From Acidimicrobiia bacterium (GTDB taxonomy: Bacteria > Actinomycetota > Acidimicrobiia > Acidimicrobiales > Poriferisodalaceae): a stretch of DNA of 64,000 bases. The notes beneath the pieces were generated by a model. It searched no databases, was not told where the DNA came from, and was given only the letters and a program-made list of their open reading frames with translations. Both the position numbers and the translations under genes were made by a program. Below, in pieces: positions 11,005-25,344 of this stretch; positions within the stretch are counted from its first letter, which is position 1, and every line of letters starts with the position of its first letter. The stretch is from contig JAJEEO010000001.1 of the NCBI GenBank assembly GCA_022820925.1, positions 191,001 through 255,000 on the forward strand, in the 5' to 3' direction.

Positions 11005-12806
11005 GCCGCCGCAAGCGCCGCTCCCCCGCCGAGGGCCCGCCCGCCGGGTCCGACGGCCGCAACGACCGCGCACGGTCACAACAAAGCAGCCGCTCGCGCC
11101 GAACACGGCAAGCACCTGCGCACAGCGCCAAGGGTGGCGGCGACAGCGGCAGCGTCACAGTGACGTTTCTGGGCGGGCTGGGCGACGTGGGACGCAACTG
11201 CACCGTGGTCGAACAGAGCGGCAAGCTGCTCGTCATCGACTTCGGGGTGATGTTCGGTGACCCGGCGATCATGCCGGGGGTGCAGCACGTACTGCCCGAC
11301 ATGGGCTGGCTCAACTCGCGTGCCCGCGACGTTGTCGGGCTGGTGGTCACCCACGGCCACGAGGACCATCTCGGCGGCGTGCCGCATTTCCTGCGCAACA
11401 TCGAGGTCCCCTTGTACGGGTCGGCCCTGTCCATGGCGCTCGCCGAGCACAAGGTGACCGAGGCTCGCCTGGCAGACCGCACGTCGTTTCACGTCATCGG
11501 CGACGGCGAGCGCCGCAGGATCGGACCGTTCGACGTCGAAGCACTGCCGATCACCCACTCGGTGCCCCAGAGCCTGTGCATCGTGCTGCACACGCCGGTC
11601 GGAGCACTGGTGCACACAGGCGACTTCAAGATCGACCCCTCTCCGGTGGATGGTCGGCTGACTGACCTGGGGCGCCTGCGGGCGCTGGGCGACGAGGGCA
11701 TCGCCCTGCTGATGGCCGATTCCACCAACGCCGACCGGCCGGGTCGCAGCGCGTCGGAGACTGAGATCGGCGCGACGCTCCGCCGGCTCTTCAGCGAACG
11801 TCCGGACCGGCGTCTGATCGTGAGCTGCTTCGCCAGTCACCTGCACCGGGTCCAGCAGATCTGCGACGCCGCCATATCGGAGGGCCGCGTGGTCGTCCCG
11901 GTGGGCCGCTCGATGGTGAACAACGTCCGCATCGCCCGCCAGCTCGGTGTGCTCGACATCGCGGAGCGGAGCCTGTTCGGGGCCGAGCACATCGGCAGGC
12001 TGGATCCGGGCGAGCTCTGCATCGTCTGTACCGGCAGCCAGGGCGAGCCTGGCGCGGCACTGTCGCAGATCGCCAGCGGGGCGCACTCAGACGTGACGAC
12101 CGGAGCCGGCGACACGGTGATCCTGTCGAGCCATCCGATTCCAGGCAACGAGCGCTCGGTGTTTCGCATGGTGTCGCGACTGGCCCGGCAAGGCGCCGAG
12201 GTGATCCACGACGGGCATGAGCAGGTCCACACGTCCGGGCACGCCCAGCGCGACGAGTTGCGCGAGCTCCACCAGGCGTGCCGGCCGCGCTGGTTCGTAC
12301 CGATCGAGGGCGAATTCCACATGCTGGCCCGTCACGCCGGACTTGCCCGCGAGATGGGGATGAAGGCCAAGCGGGTGCTGACGCTGACCGATGGTGCCCA
12401 GATCACGCTCAAGGGCAACGAACTCCAGGTCCGCGCCGGCGTTGCGGCGCCGTATCACTACGTGGACGGGGCGCTGGACGACCTCGACACCGAGGTCATC
12501 GGCGAGCGTCTGGCCCTGACGGCAGGTTTCGTGCACGTGACCGTGGTGCTCGACCGCAAGGGTCGCCTGGCAGCAGCACCCGACATCGCCTCGCGAGGCT
12601 GGCTCGACGTGACCAAGCACGCCGACGTGGTCGAAGCCCTGTCCGACAAGATCGCCCGAGCAGTCGAGCAGGCCGTCAAGGGGTCACGACCCGGCCCCGA
12701 CCCAGACGACATCGAGCGCGTCGCACGCCGCGCCACCGGCCGCTTTGTCGGCAACCGCACCCGTCGCCGCCCGGCCATCTCCGCCACCGTGATTCCCCTC
12801 GCCTGA
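11001..12806 (+). CDS. rnj: Ribonuclease J
   Basis: TTG start overlapping the dapA stop; VTHGHEDHLGGVPHFL, THSVPQSLCIVLHTPVGALVHTGDFKID, CTGSQGEPGAAL, HTSGHAQRDEL. Confidence 0.93.
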   Translation: MSRRKRRSPAEGPPAGSDGRNDRARSQQSSRSRRTRQAPAHSAKGGGDSGSVTVTFLGGLGDVGRNCTVVEQSGKLLVIDFGVMFGDPAIMPGVQHVLPDMGWLNSRARDVVGLVVTHGHEDHLGGVPHFLRNIEVPLYGSALSMALAEHKVTEARLADRTSFHVIGDGERRRIGPFDVEALPITHSVPQSLCIVLHTPVGALVHTGDFKIDPSPVDGRLTDLGRLRALGDEGIALLMADSTNADRPGRSASETEIGATLRRLFSERPDRRLIVSCFASHLHRVQQICDAAISEGRVVVPVGRSMVNNVRIARQLGVLDIAERSLFGAEHIGRLDPGELCIVCTGSQGEPGAALSQIASGAHSDVTTGAGDTVILSSHPIPGNERSVFRMVSRLARQGAEVIHDGHEQVHTSGHAQRDELRELHQACRPRWFVPIEGEFHMLARHAGLAREMGMKAKRVLTLTDGAQITLKGNELQVRAGVAAPYHYVDGALDDLDTEVIGERLALTAGFVHVTVVLDRKGRLAAAPDIASRGWLDVTKHADVVEALSDKIARAVEQAVKGSRPGPDPDDIERVARRATGRFVGNRTRRRPAISATVIPLA

Positions 12807-12845
12807 GGGGCAGCTGCGGCGGGACGTCGGCGCGCCTCGCCGATG

Positions 12846-14042
12846 TCACACGACGTTGATGGGGTGGGGCACTGGTTGGTTGAAGAGGTAGCCCTTGTGG
12901 TTGTAGGGGACCTGGTCGGGCTGGGTGTTGCCGACGGCGTCGGTGGCTCGGGTGGTCACGGTGTGACGGCCGCTGGGCGCATCCCAGGTGAATTCGAATC
13001 TGGCCCAGCCCAGGCGCGACTGCGGGCCGACGAGCTGGGCTTCACGCCACGATTGGCCCGAATCGTCGCTCCATTCGACCGTGGCGATCCTGCCTGCCGG
13101 GGAATGGGCGTAGCCGCCGATGCGGTGCTCGCCGGCATCGAGCTCTGCCGGCCATGGCAGCGCTAGGGCGCTCTTGATGGTCTGGGTGGTCGCCACCTTG
13201 CCTTCGGCTTGCCCTTCGGGCGGGTAGGCATCGCCGATCAAGACGTACGACGTGGTGTTGTTGCGCGCCCACTGCTGGGACGTCGAGACCACCATTTGGC
13301 GCAGCCACTTGATGCTCGTGCTGCCCACCCAGCCCGGGACGAGCGCCCGGAGCGGGTAGCCGTGGTCGCGCGGCAGCGTGGCGCCGTTCATGCCGTGCAC
13401 CAGCAGCGTGTCGGGGTCCATTGCCTTCTTGATGGGGATCACACGGCGGAAGCCCGCCTCTGGCGACTCGATGTCCATGCCGATCAGAATCACGCTGACG
13501 GCATCGTCGCTGACGCCCGCCTCGCCCAGCACGTCTGCGAGCGGCACCCCGGTCCAGGTGGCATTGCCGACAGCGCCAGTCCCCCACTGCGTGCCCTCGG
13601 CCGCCTGTCCGTTGACCAGGTCGAACATGGCCCGGTGATTCCCGGCGCATTCGAGGTACGCCTCCAACGTTCGGCTCTCCATGGCCAGCACGTCGTCGTA
13701 GGACAGCGCGATCTCCGTGGGCACGGCGTCGCCCGTGATGCTCAGCGACCAGCTTTCGACATCGACATCGAGGCTGACCGAGTTGTTCCGCACAAAGAAG
13801 AACCGCTCCGGCGTGATCAGCCCGTCCATATTCTCGAGACGAGCTTCGAGGCCCGAGGTGCCGCGCACGATGAATGGCTCCGGATCCTTGAACCACGGCG
13901 CAGTCCCGACGTCCGGGGCCGCCGAAGCCGCCGGAGCAGTCGATGCCAGCGTCTCAGCCGGAACCCGGGTGCCGGTGCAGGCGGCCAGCACGGCCGATGC
14001 CCCGCCGGCCGACAGCAGCCACAGGAACCTGCGGCGGCTCAT
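12846..14042 (-). CDS. Molybdopterin-dependent oxidoreductase (sulfite oxidase/YedY-like), Tat-exported, likely lipoprotein
   Basis: MSRRRFLWLLSAGGASAVLAACTGT (Tat twin-Arg plus lipobox-like AAC); LECAGNHRAMFD, DHGYPLRALVPGWVGSTSIKWL, C-terminal dimerisation-like domain. ORF is open upstream to 14096. Confidence 0.87.
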   Translation of the reverse strand: MSRRRFLWLLSAGGASAVLAACTGTRVPAETLASTAPAASAAPDVGTAPWFKDPEPFIVRGTSGLEARLENMDGLITPERFFFVRNNSVSLDVDVESWSLSITGDAVPTEIALSYDDVLAMESRTLEAYLECAGNHRAMFDLVNGQAAEGTQWGTGAVGNATWTGVPLADVLGEAGVSDDAVSVILIGMDIESPEAGFRRVIPIKKAMDPDTLLVHGMNGATLPRDHGYPLRALVPGWVGSTSIKWLRQMVVSTSQQWARNNTTSYVLIGDAYPPEGQAEGKVATTQTIKSALALPWPAELDAGEHRIGGYAHSPAGRIATVEWSDDSGQSWREAQLVGPQSRLGWARFEFTWDAPSGRHTVTTRATDAVGNTQPDQVPYNHKGYLFNQPVPHPINVV

Positions 14043-14113
14043 CCCCCGCTCGTGGGCGAACTCCCAGAGCGGTCGAGGTTGCGCGGCCCCCATCACCAGT
14101 GACCTAGCACCAG

Positions 14114-14890
14114 CTAAAGCTGCAGGTACGTATCGAGGCCGATCGTGACGCCGGGGAAATCACCGATGGATTTGCAGGCGAGCAGCACGCCCGGCATGAA
14201 CGACACCCGATCGAGGCTGTCGTGGCGGATGGTGAGCGTCTCGCCGGCAGTGCCCAGCAGCACCTGCTGGTGCGCCACCAGCCCCCGCAGCCGCACGGAG
14301 TGAACGGGAATGCCGCCGGGACCCTTGCCGCCGCGGGCGCCCGGCACCACCTCGTCACGGGTGGGATCGGGCCCCCAGTCGTCGGAGGCCTCTGCCATCG
14401 CACGCACGGTCTGCATGGCGGTTCCCGAGGGCGCATCCACCTTGTTGTCGTGATGCAGCTCGATGACCTCGGCCGTCGGGAAGAACGGAGCGGCAAGCTC
14501 GGCGAAGCGCATCATGAGCACCGCCCCGATGGCGAAGTTCGGGGCGATGAGGCAATTGCTGGCGGTGAACGCCGTCCGGCATCGCTCGTAATCGTCGGGA
14601 TCGAGGCCGCTGGTGCCGACAACGGCGTGGACACCGTTCTCCGCGCACCATGCCAGGTTCTCGCGGGCTGCCGCGGCAACGGTGAAGTCGACAGCCACGT
14701 CGACGCTCGCCGGGTCGATGTCGGCGACCGACGCCGCTATGTCGAAGCTGTCAGTGGCGTCGCGTTGGCCCGGCGCACCGGGGTCCACACCGGCGGCAAG
14801 TTCCAATTCGGCATCGGCGGCAACCGCCTCGCAGACGGTTGCGCCCATACGCCCGCCCGCGCCGAACACCAGCACTCTCACGGTGGTCAC
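14114..14890 (-). CDS. dapB: 4-hydroxy-tetrahydrodipicolinate reductase
   Basis: 258 aa; VLVFGAGGRMGATVCEAV, DFTVAAAARENL, VVGTSGL, ELHHDNKVDAPSGTA. Confidence 0.95.
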   Translation of the reverse strand: MTTVRVLVFGAGGRMGATVCEAVAADAELELAAGVDPGAPGQRDATDSFDIAASVADIDPASVDVAVDFTVAAAARENLAWCAENGVHAVVGTSGLDPDDYERCRTAFTASNCLIAPNFAIGAVLMMRFAELAAPFFPTAEVIELHHDNKVDAPSGTAMQTVRAMAEASDDWGPDPTRDEVVPGARGGKGPGGIPVHSVRLRGLVAHQQVLLGTAGETLTIRHDSLDRVSFMPGVLLACKSIGDFPGVTIGLDTYLQL

Positions 14891-15049
14891 GCTAGTAGCG
14901 CGCGGGGGCTGAGCCGTGAGGCGACGCGTGGCCCGAGCAACCCGTGTGCCCGATCCACATGAGCACGGGGAACAAGAGCGGAACGCAACGATTCAGTTGA
15001 CGGGAAGGCTCGCCGGCTCGCGCCGCGCTGAGCCGCCGGGTTGAGCCGC

Positions 15050-17593
15050 TCAGCGGCGGCCGCGGCGGCGGCCTGATCCTCGTCCGGACTGCTCGAGCTC
15101 GGGCCCGAGGTCGCCGTAGACGTCCTTGGCGATCTGCTCGAAGTGCTCGCCGAACGAGACGTCCTCGCGGGCGGTGCCGCTCGGTGCCGAGGCGGCGCCG
15201 GCGTCGTCATCGCCGTCGGCGGCGGCAGCGGGTGCGTCTGCAGCATCGCCTGCAGGCACTGCGGCGGCCACCGGCGTGCGAGACCGGCGTGTGCCGTTGC
15301 CGCTGCTGTCCCGGTCGCGGCCTCGACCACCGTCACGGCCCCGGCCACGATCACGCTGCGGTCGGTCGTCGTCCGCCCCGTCGTCATCGCCCTCGGAACC
15401 CCCGACCTGGGTCGGATCGGCCGGCGAGAGGCTGATCTTGCCGTTGGGGTCGATCTCCTCGACGATCACGCTCACCACATCGCCGAGCTCGAGCACTTCC
15501 TCGACCGAGTTCAGCCGCCGGCGGCCACCCAGCTTGGAGATGTGCAGCAACCCGTCGGTGCCGGGCAGCACGTTCACGAAGGCGCCGAACTTGGTGATGT
15601 TGACCACGCGGCCCTCATAGGTGGCACCCACGTCGGGCGTCGGCGGGTTGACGATCAGCCGGATCTGCCGCTCGGCCTCTTCCACGACCTCACGGTCGGT
15701 TGCGCCGATGCTGACCGTGCCCACGGTGCCGTCGTCGTCGACGTTGATGTCGGCACCGGTCTCCTCCTGGATGGAGTTGATGACCTTGCCCCGCGGTCCG
15801 ATGACCTCGGCGATCTTGTCGATCGGGATCTCGAAGCTGGTGATCTTCGGCGCCGTCTCGCCCACGTCGGGCCTCGGCTCGGCGATCGCAGCGCGCATGA
15901 CCTCGAGGATCTGCAGGCGAGCCTGCCGGGCCTGCTGCAGCGCCTGGGCCAGCACCTCGGCGGGAATGCCGTCGATCTTGGTGTCGAGCTGGAGCGCTGT
16001 GATCGCATCTTCGGTGCCGGCAACCTTGAAGTCCATGTCGCCGAAGGCGTCTTCGGCGCCCAGGATGTCGGTGAGCGTCACGTACTTGCCATCGGCATAC
16101 ACCAGGCCCATCGCCACGCCGGCGACGTGGTCCACGATCGGAACGCCGGCATCCATCAGCGACAGCGACGATGCGCACACCGACCCCATCGAGGTGGAGC
16201 CGTTGGAGCTGAGCACGTCGGACACGAGCCGGATGGCGTAGGGGAAGTCTTCCTTGGACGGGATGACCGGGAAGATCGCTCGCTCGGCGAGTGCGCCGTG
16301 GCCGATCTCGCGCCGCTTGGGACCGCGCATGAAGCCGGCCTCGCCGGTGGAGAACGGCGGGAAGTTGTAGTGATGCATGAACCTGCGCCGGTCCTGAGGG
16401 TTCAGCGTGTCGACGATCTGCTCCATCCGGGACATCGCCAAGGTGGTGACGTTGAGCACCTGGGTCTCGCCGCGCTGGAACAGGCCCGACCCGTGAGCGG
16501 TGCGACCGAGGTAGCCCGCGACCGACGAGAGCGACCGGACCTCATCCGTAGCGCGCCCATCAATGCGGAAGCCGTCGGCCACGATGCGCTCGCGCACGAT
16601 CTCTTTCGACAGCGACCTGACGGCCTCGCGGATCTGATCCTTGGCGCCGTCGAGGTCAGCGAACTCTGCGGCAACCTCGTCGACCACGGCGCTGCTGGTC
16701 TCGGATTGTGCCGCCTCGCGGTCGGCCTTGTCGGCGATGGCCATCACCTCACGCATGCGATCAGACGCAACCTCGCGCACGCGGTCGAGCACCTCGTCGG
16801 AGTAGTCCTTGCTGGACGTGTACTCCATCACCGAGATCGGCCCGGATTGCTCCTCGACGAGCCGGCGCAGCGATTTCTGCATTTCGATGATGTCGTCGAT
16901 CCACTGCTTGGAGGCCTCGAGACCGCTCGCGAGCACCTCCTCGGTGACCTTCGGCGCGCCCTCGGCGTAGTACTCGAACGCCTTCTCGGTGCCGCCGGCC
17001 TCCACCATCATCACGGCGATGTCGCCGCTGTCGAGCTGGCGACCGGCCACGACCATCTCGAACGTGGCGGCCTCGGACTCCTCGTGGGTGGCGAAGGGGA
17101 TCCACTCGCCGTCGGTGGACCAGGCGATCCGCACGCCGGCGATCGGGCAGTCGAACGGGATGCCGCTCAGCCACAGGGCCGCCGACGCCCCGTTCAGCGC
17201 CACCAGGTCGTACGGGTTGACGTGGTCGGCGCCGAGGATCGTGCCCACGATGTGGGTGTCGTGGCGGTAGTCGCTCGGGAAGTTCGGCCGCAGCGGGCGG
17301 TCGATCAGCCGACACGTGAGGATCGCGTCGTCGGATGCCCGCCCCTCTCGCCGGAAGAACGAGCCGGGAATCCGGCCCACGGCGTACATGCGCTCCTCGA
17401 TGTCGACGGTGAGCGGGAAGAACGATGCGCCGTCGCGTGGGCGGCTCGACGCGGTTGCGGTGACGAGCACCTGCGTGTCGCCGATGCGGGACGTGACCGC
17501 CCCGTTTGCGAGACCGGCAAGCACGCCGGTCTCGAAGGTGATGGTCTTGTCGGTGCCCGCGATGGGACCGGTGACCGAAATGGCTTCAGCCAT
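15050..17593 (-). CDS. pnp: Polyribonucleotide nucleotidyltransferase (PNPase) with extended C-terminal tail
   Basis: 847 aa; RNase PH domains, KH (VIGPRGKVINSIQEETGADINVDDDGTV), S1 domain (YEGRVVNITKFGAFVNVLPGTDGLLHISKL). Confidence 0.96.
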   Translation of the reverse strand: MAEAISVTGPIAGTDKTITFETGVLAGLANGAVTSRIGDTQVLVTATASSRPRDGASFFPLTVDIEERMYAVGRIPGSFFRREGRASDDAILTCRLIDRPLRPNFPSDYRHDTHIVGTILGADHVNPYDLVALNGASAALWLSGIPFDCPIAGVRIAWSTDGEWIPFATHEESEAATFEMVVAGRQLDSGDIAVMMVEAGGTEKAFEYYAEGAPKVTEEVLASGLEASKQWIDDIIEMQKSLRRLVEEQSGPISVMEYTSSKDYSDEVLDRVREVASDRMREVMAIADKADREAAQSETSSAVVDEVAAEFADLDGAKDQIREAVRSLSKEIVRERIVADGFRIDGRATDEVRSLSSVAGYLGRTAHGSGLFQRGETQVLNVTTLAMSRMEQIVDTLNPQDRRRFMHHYNFPPFSTGEAGFMRGPKRREIGHGALAERAIFPVIPSKEDFPYAIRLVSDVLSSNGSTSMGSVCASSLSLMDAGVPIVDHVAGVAMGLVYADGKYVTLTDILGAEDAFGDMDFKVAGTEDAITALQLDTKIDGIPAEVLAQALQQARQARLQILEVMRAAIAEPRPDVGETAPKITSFEIPIDKIAEVIGPRGKVINSIQEETGADINVDDDGTVGTVSIGATDREVVEEAERQIRLIVNPPTPDVGATYEGRVVNITKFGAFVNVLPGTDGLLHISKLGGRRRLNSVEEVLELGDVVSVIVEEIDPNGKISLSPADPTQVGGSEGDDDGADDDRPQRDRGRGRDGGRGRDRDSSGNGTRRSRTPVAAAVPAGDAADAPAAAADGDDDAGAASAPSGTAREDVSFGEHFEQIAKDVYGDLGPELEQSGRGSGRRRGRR

Positions 17594-17626
17594 GTCTGCT
17601 CCTGTTGTGGGGGTGGGGATCGGTGG

Positions 17627-17899
17627 TCAGCGCCGGAGGCCGAGCTTCGCGATCAAAGCCCGGTACCGCTCGACGTCGTTGGCGTTCAGGTAGTCGAGCA
17701 ACCTGCGCCGACGTCCGACGAGCTTCAGCAGCCCTCGGCGGCTGTGGTGATCCTTGTGGTGGGTCTGGAGGTGTTCGGTGAGGTGCTCGATGCGTGCGCT
17801 CAACTGCGCCACCTGCACCTCTGGTGATCCGGTATCGGCCGGGTGATGACGGTGTCCGTCGATCAGCGTGGCCGCTGGACTCGATCTCTTGGCACTCAT
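17627..17899 (-). CDS. rpsO: 30S ribosomal protein S15
   Basis: 90 aa; [50 protein letters not shown]. Confidence 0.97.
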   Translation of the reverse strand: MSAKRSSPAATLIDGHRHHPADTGSPEVQVAQLSARIEHLTEHLQTHHKDHHSRRGLLKLVGRRRRLLDYLNANDVERYRALIAKLGLRR

Positions 17900-18022
17900 G
17901 CCCTTGCTGTATTCCCTCTGTGTTGCCGTCGCGAAGCCGATGTGGGGCCTGCTGCGACGAACCGGCCGGACAACCCAGCCGTGATCTTCTGTCTCTTGTC
18001 AGCCGTGCAGGCTACCAGCGAG

Positions 18023-18967
18023 TCAGGTGTGCAGGCACTTCGCGGCGTCTTCGATGTCGCGGCGAAGCTGAGCTTTCAGCTCGTCGATGCCGTCGAAGCG
18101 TCGCTCGGGCCGCAGCCTGCGCACAAAGCGGAGCTTGGCCGTCTCGTCGTAGAGGTCGCCTCGGAACCCGATCAGGTGCGCCTCGATCAGCGAGCGTTCA
18201 GCGAACTCGTAGAAGGTGGGGCGACGGCCGATGTTGACCGCGGCGGGATACTGGGTTCCGTCGGGGCGCGCGTACCACGCCGCGTACACGCCGTCGGCGG
18301 GGATCTGCAGGTCTGGCGTGGTGGGCAGATTGGCTGTCGGCACCCCGATCTGCCGACCGCGCCGGTCGCCGACCGTCACGGTGCCGCGCACCTCGAACGG
18401 GCGCCCCAGCAGCCGGTGCGCCCGCTCGACGTCACCCGTCGCGAGCGCCTCGCGGATCGACGTGGACGAGATGACATCGCCGTCGCCGGTCATCTGCTTC
18501 ACGAGCGGCAGGCCGACCACTTCGTAGCCGTAGCCTGCGCCCACTTGGCGCAGCGTCTCGATGTTGCCGCGCCGTCCTTTTCCGAAGTGGAAGTCGGCGC
18601 CGACCACTACTGCGCGGGCTGACAGGCAGTTGACCAGGATCACCTGCGCGAACTCTTCGGCGGGAACGGCGGCCTGGGCTTCGTCGAAGGTGACGACCAG
18701 CGTGTAGTCCACGCCGGTCTCGGCGAGCAGCTCGAGCTTGTGATCGAGATCGCAGAGCAGCTTGGGCGCCGATTCGGGCCGGACCACCGTCGCCGGGTGC
18801 CGATCGAAGGTCACGACCGCGGTCGAGCATCCGCGCTCTGCAGCCAGACGGTGCATCTCGGAGATCACCGTGCGGTGCCCACGGTGGACGCCGTCGTACT
18901 CACCAACGGTCACAACGCTGCCGTGGTCGAGCACCGGACACCAGTCCAGGTCGCGGATGATCTCCAT
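18023..18967 (-). CDS. ribF: Bifunctional riboflavin kinase/FAD synthetase
   Basis: 314 aa; VVTVGEYDGVHRGHRTVI, GADFHFGKGRRGN, STSIREALATGDVERAHRLLGRPF, GVPTANL. Confidence 0.95.
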   Translation of the reverse strand: MEIIRDLDWCPVLDHGSVVTVGEYDGVHRGHRTVISEMHRLAAERGCSTAVVTFDRHPATVVRPESAPKLLCDLDHKLELLAETGVDYTLVVTFDEAQAAVPAEEFAQVILVNCLSARAVVVGADFHFGKGRRGNIETLRQVGAGYGYEVVGLPLVKQMTGDGDVISSTSIREALATGDVERAHRLLGRPFEVRGTVTVGDRRGRQIGVPTANLPTTPDLQIPADGVYAAWYARPDGTQYPAAVNIGRRPTFYEFAERSLIEAHLIGFRGDLYDETAKLRFVRRLRPERRFDGIDELKAQLRRDIEDAAKCLHT

Positions 18968-19030
18968 GGGTCCAACGCTACTGCCGCCGGGCCGGCCCGA
19001 TGTTGCCGGGCGGGGGGCCGGCAGGCCGGC

Positions 19031-19894
19031 TCAGGACGGCAGCACCGTGGCGCGCAGACGGTCGCCGGCTCGCTCGTGGACCCCGATGAGCGCTCCGTCA
19101 GGGCCGATGAGCGCCCACGGCCCCGCACCGTCGTAGCGATCGGCGTCGAGGTGGGCGCCGCTGCGGGCCCGACCCGCTTCGTCGGGGCTCAGGCGAATCT
19201 GGCCGAGATCCCGCACGAGCGCTGCCGGCTCGCGCAGCACAGCATCGGCGACGGGTGCCGCCTCGGACTCCGTGAAGGCGCCGCTGCGCGTCCGCCGCAA
19301 CGACCGCACATGCGCGCCGCCGCCGAGCGCAGCGCCCAAGTCGGCGCCGAGTGACCTCACGTAGGTGCCCGCAGCGCACTCGACATGGGCCCGATAGACC
19401 AGCGGATCGTCAGTGGGGCGCGTTTCGAAACGGTAGACCTCGACCTCGCGTGGCTCGCGCGCCGCCGTCTGGCCCGCGCGGGCGATCTCGTGCAACCGGC
19501 GCCCAGCGACACGCACGGCGGACACCATCGGCGGCAGCTGTGAGATCGTGCCGACGAAGTCCGCTGCCGCGTCGGCGACCTTGGCGGGGTCGGGGCGCAT
19601 GTCATGGGTCGCAACGGTCTCGCCGGCCGCATCCAGCGTGGTGGTCGTGACGCCGAAGACGATGTCGCACTCGTAGGTCTTGCGGCCCGCGGTGGCAAAT
19701 CGCAGCAGGCGGGTGGCATTGCCGATGCCGATCACGAGCACACCGGTAGCCGAGGGATCGAGCGTGCCGGCGTGCCCGATGCGGCGCTCGCCGAAGCGGC
19801 GGCGGGCCATGGCGACCACGTCGTGGGACGTAGGTCCCGCCGGTTTGTCGACGATGAGCGCGCCATGGACGGTCGGGGGACGGCGTCTCGCCAT
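19031..19894 (-). CDS. truB: tRNA pseudouridine(55) synthase
   Basis: 287 aa; GALIVDKPAGPTSHDVV, RIGHAGTLDPSATGVLVIGIGNATRL, CAAGTYVRSLGADLG. Confidence 0.95.
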   Translation of the reverse strand: MARRRPPTVHGALIVDKPAGPTSHDVVAMARRRFGERRIGHAGTLDPSATGVLVIGIGNATRLLRFATAGRKTYECDIVFGVTTTTLDAAGETVATHDMRPDPAKVADAAADFVGTISQLPPMVSAVRVAGRRLHEIARAGQTAAREPREVEVYRFETRPTDDPLVYRAHVECAAGTYVRSLGADLGAALGGGAHVRSLRRTRSGAFTESEAAPVADAVLREPAALVRDLGQIRLSPDEAGRARSGAHLDADRYDGAGPWALIGPDGALIGVHERAGDRLRATVLPS

Positions 19895-20295
19895 CAGCGC
19901 TCGTCGGGCTCGTCCCGCTCGGCGGCGATGCCTGCCAGCAGGTCGTCGATGCGTTCGGCCTCGACCGCCGAATAGTCGCGCCGAAAGCGCAGCGTCGGCG
20001 TCCGCCGCAGGCTCGTCCGGGCGCCGAGGGCACGCTGCAGCCGGTGATGGTGCTCGTCGAATGCCGCCGCTGCCGCATCGTCGTCATCGGGGTTGCGCAC
20101 GTCGTAGTGGACGACGGCCAAGGTCAGCTCACGGTCCACATCCACGCCGGTGATGACGACACCCTCGAACGCTTCGTCGAGTCGCTCCATCTCCGACGCC
20201 ACGACGCCGCGCACCAGCGTCCCGACGCGATCAGTGCGCTCGTACCGGTGTGCAGTCGGCATCGAACGCCTCCGGCTGCGGGGGCGACGAGCCAT
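19894..20295 (-). CDS. rbfA: 30S ribosome-binding factor A
   Basis: 133 aa; RVGTLVRGVVASEM, VDVDRELTLAVVHYDV, LRRTPTLRFRRDYSAVEAERIDDLL; overlaps truB start. Confidence 0.9.
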   Translation of the reverse strand: MARRPRSRRRSMPTAHRYERTDRVGTLVRGVVASEMERLDEAFEGVVITGVDVDRELTLAVVHYDVRNPDDDDAAAAAFDEHHHRLQRALGARTSLRRTPTLRFRRDYSAVEAERIDDLLAGIAAERDEPDER

Positions 20296-20300
20296 GTCTC

Positions 20301-23132
<2,832 letters not shown>

Positions 23133-23219
23133 GCGGTCGGTCTTTCTGTGGGGTTCTGGTGCGTCGCCTGGCGGGGCTGACGAAAGGTAACGGGGACGCG
23201 ACGAAGCGGGCCATCGGCC

Positions 23220-24511
<1,292 letters not shown>

Positions 24512-24515
<4 letters not shown>

Positions 24516-25171
24516 CGTCGCTGCCTTTCTCTCGGTGTGTTGCCGGAATTGCTGCGGGTGTTCGCATCGGGTCCGGATTTCGGCGGCCGCCGCGCACCCC
24601 ACTCGAAAGTGGTACGCGCCTTGGCGATGTCGTGGTACGGCACCGTCATCGGCTGGCCGATGGACCCGGGTTGTGCTTGCTGGGCGCCTTCGGCACTGCC
24701 GGACTGCGCGCCTTCGGCGCCGGCGGACAGCTCTTCGACATGTACGCAGACTTCCCTGGCATCGGCGCCGGTGATCTCGCCGACGATGCGGCGTCGGGGC
24801 GACTCGCTGGTGCGGATCACGACCCGCTCGCCGACGGCACCTGCGAAGTGCTCCGGGCGCAGCAGCTTGCGCTCGAGCCCGGGGCTGGAGACCTCGAGCA
24901 CGTACCGGCCCTCGATCATGTCTGCGGCATCCAGCTCTGCTGACAGCCGCCGGCTCAGGCGGCCGAGCTCTTCGACGCCGACCGCTCCCCCGGCGGCTGC
25001 CGAAGCCAGCACCACGAGCGTCCCGCCCCGCCATTGCACGTCGTACAGGGCGCAACCGACTTCGTCCGCGATGGGACCTGCGAGTTCAGCAATAGCCGAA
25101 GGGTGGACACCGTGCTGGGCACTCTTCGGGGCGGTTTTGGGGGCGCGCGAGGCCGCAGCAGTGTCCGTCAT
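24512..25171 (-). CDS. rimP: Ribosome maturation factor RimP
   Basis: Start MTDTAAASRAP... with GGGAGG RBS; GCALYDVQWRGGTLVVLA, LSRRLSAELDAADMIEGRYVLEVSSPGLERKLLRPEHF; ATGA overlap with nusA. Confidence 0.93.
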
Positions 25172-25344
25172 CGCAACCTCCCTGTTCGTGTCGCCTCGGC
25201 TGACGTGGGGCTGTGCCTGCCGAATGAGCGCTTGCAACCGAAGCGCATGCGCAGAGCCCATGACCAGCCGAAACTGTCCTGAAAGCTCCACGCTACCAGT
25301 GAGTTCGGAAGCTCAGATACCGCCTTCGAGCAGCACCGCGAGGG

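Noticed and set aside
15143-17827. 894-aa plus-strand ORF antisense to pnp
   Set aside because: Opposite strand is a clear full-length PNPase; translation is His/Arg/Asp-rich shadow sequence typical of high-GC antisense frames.
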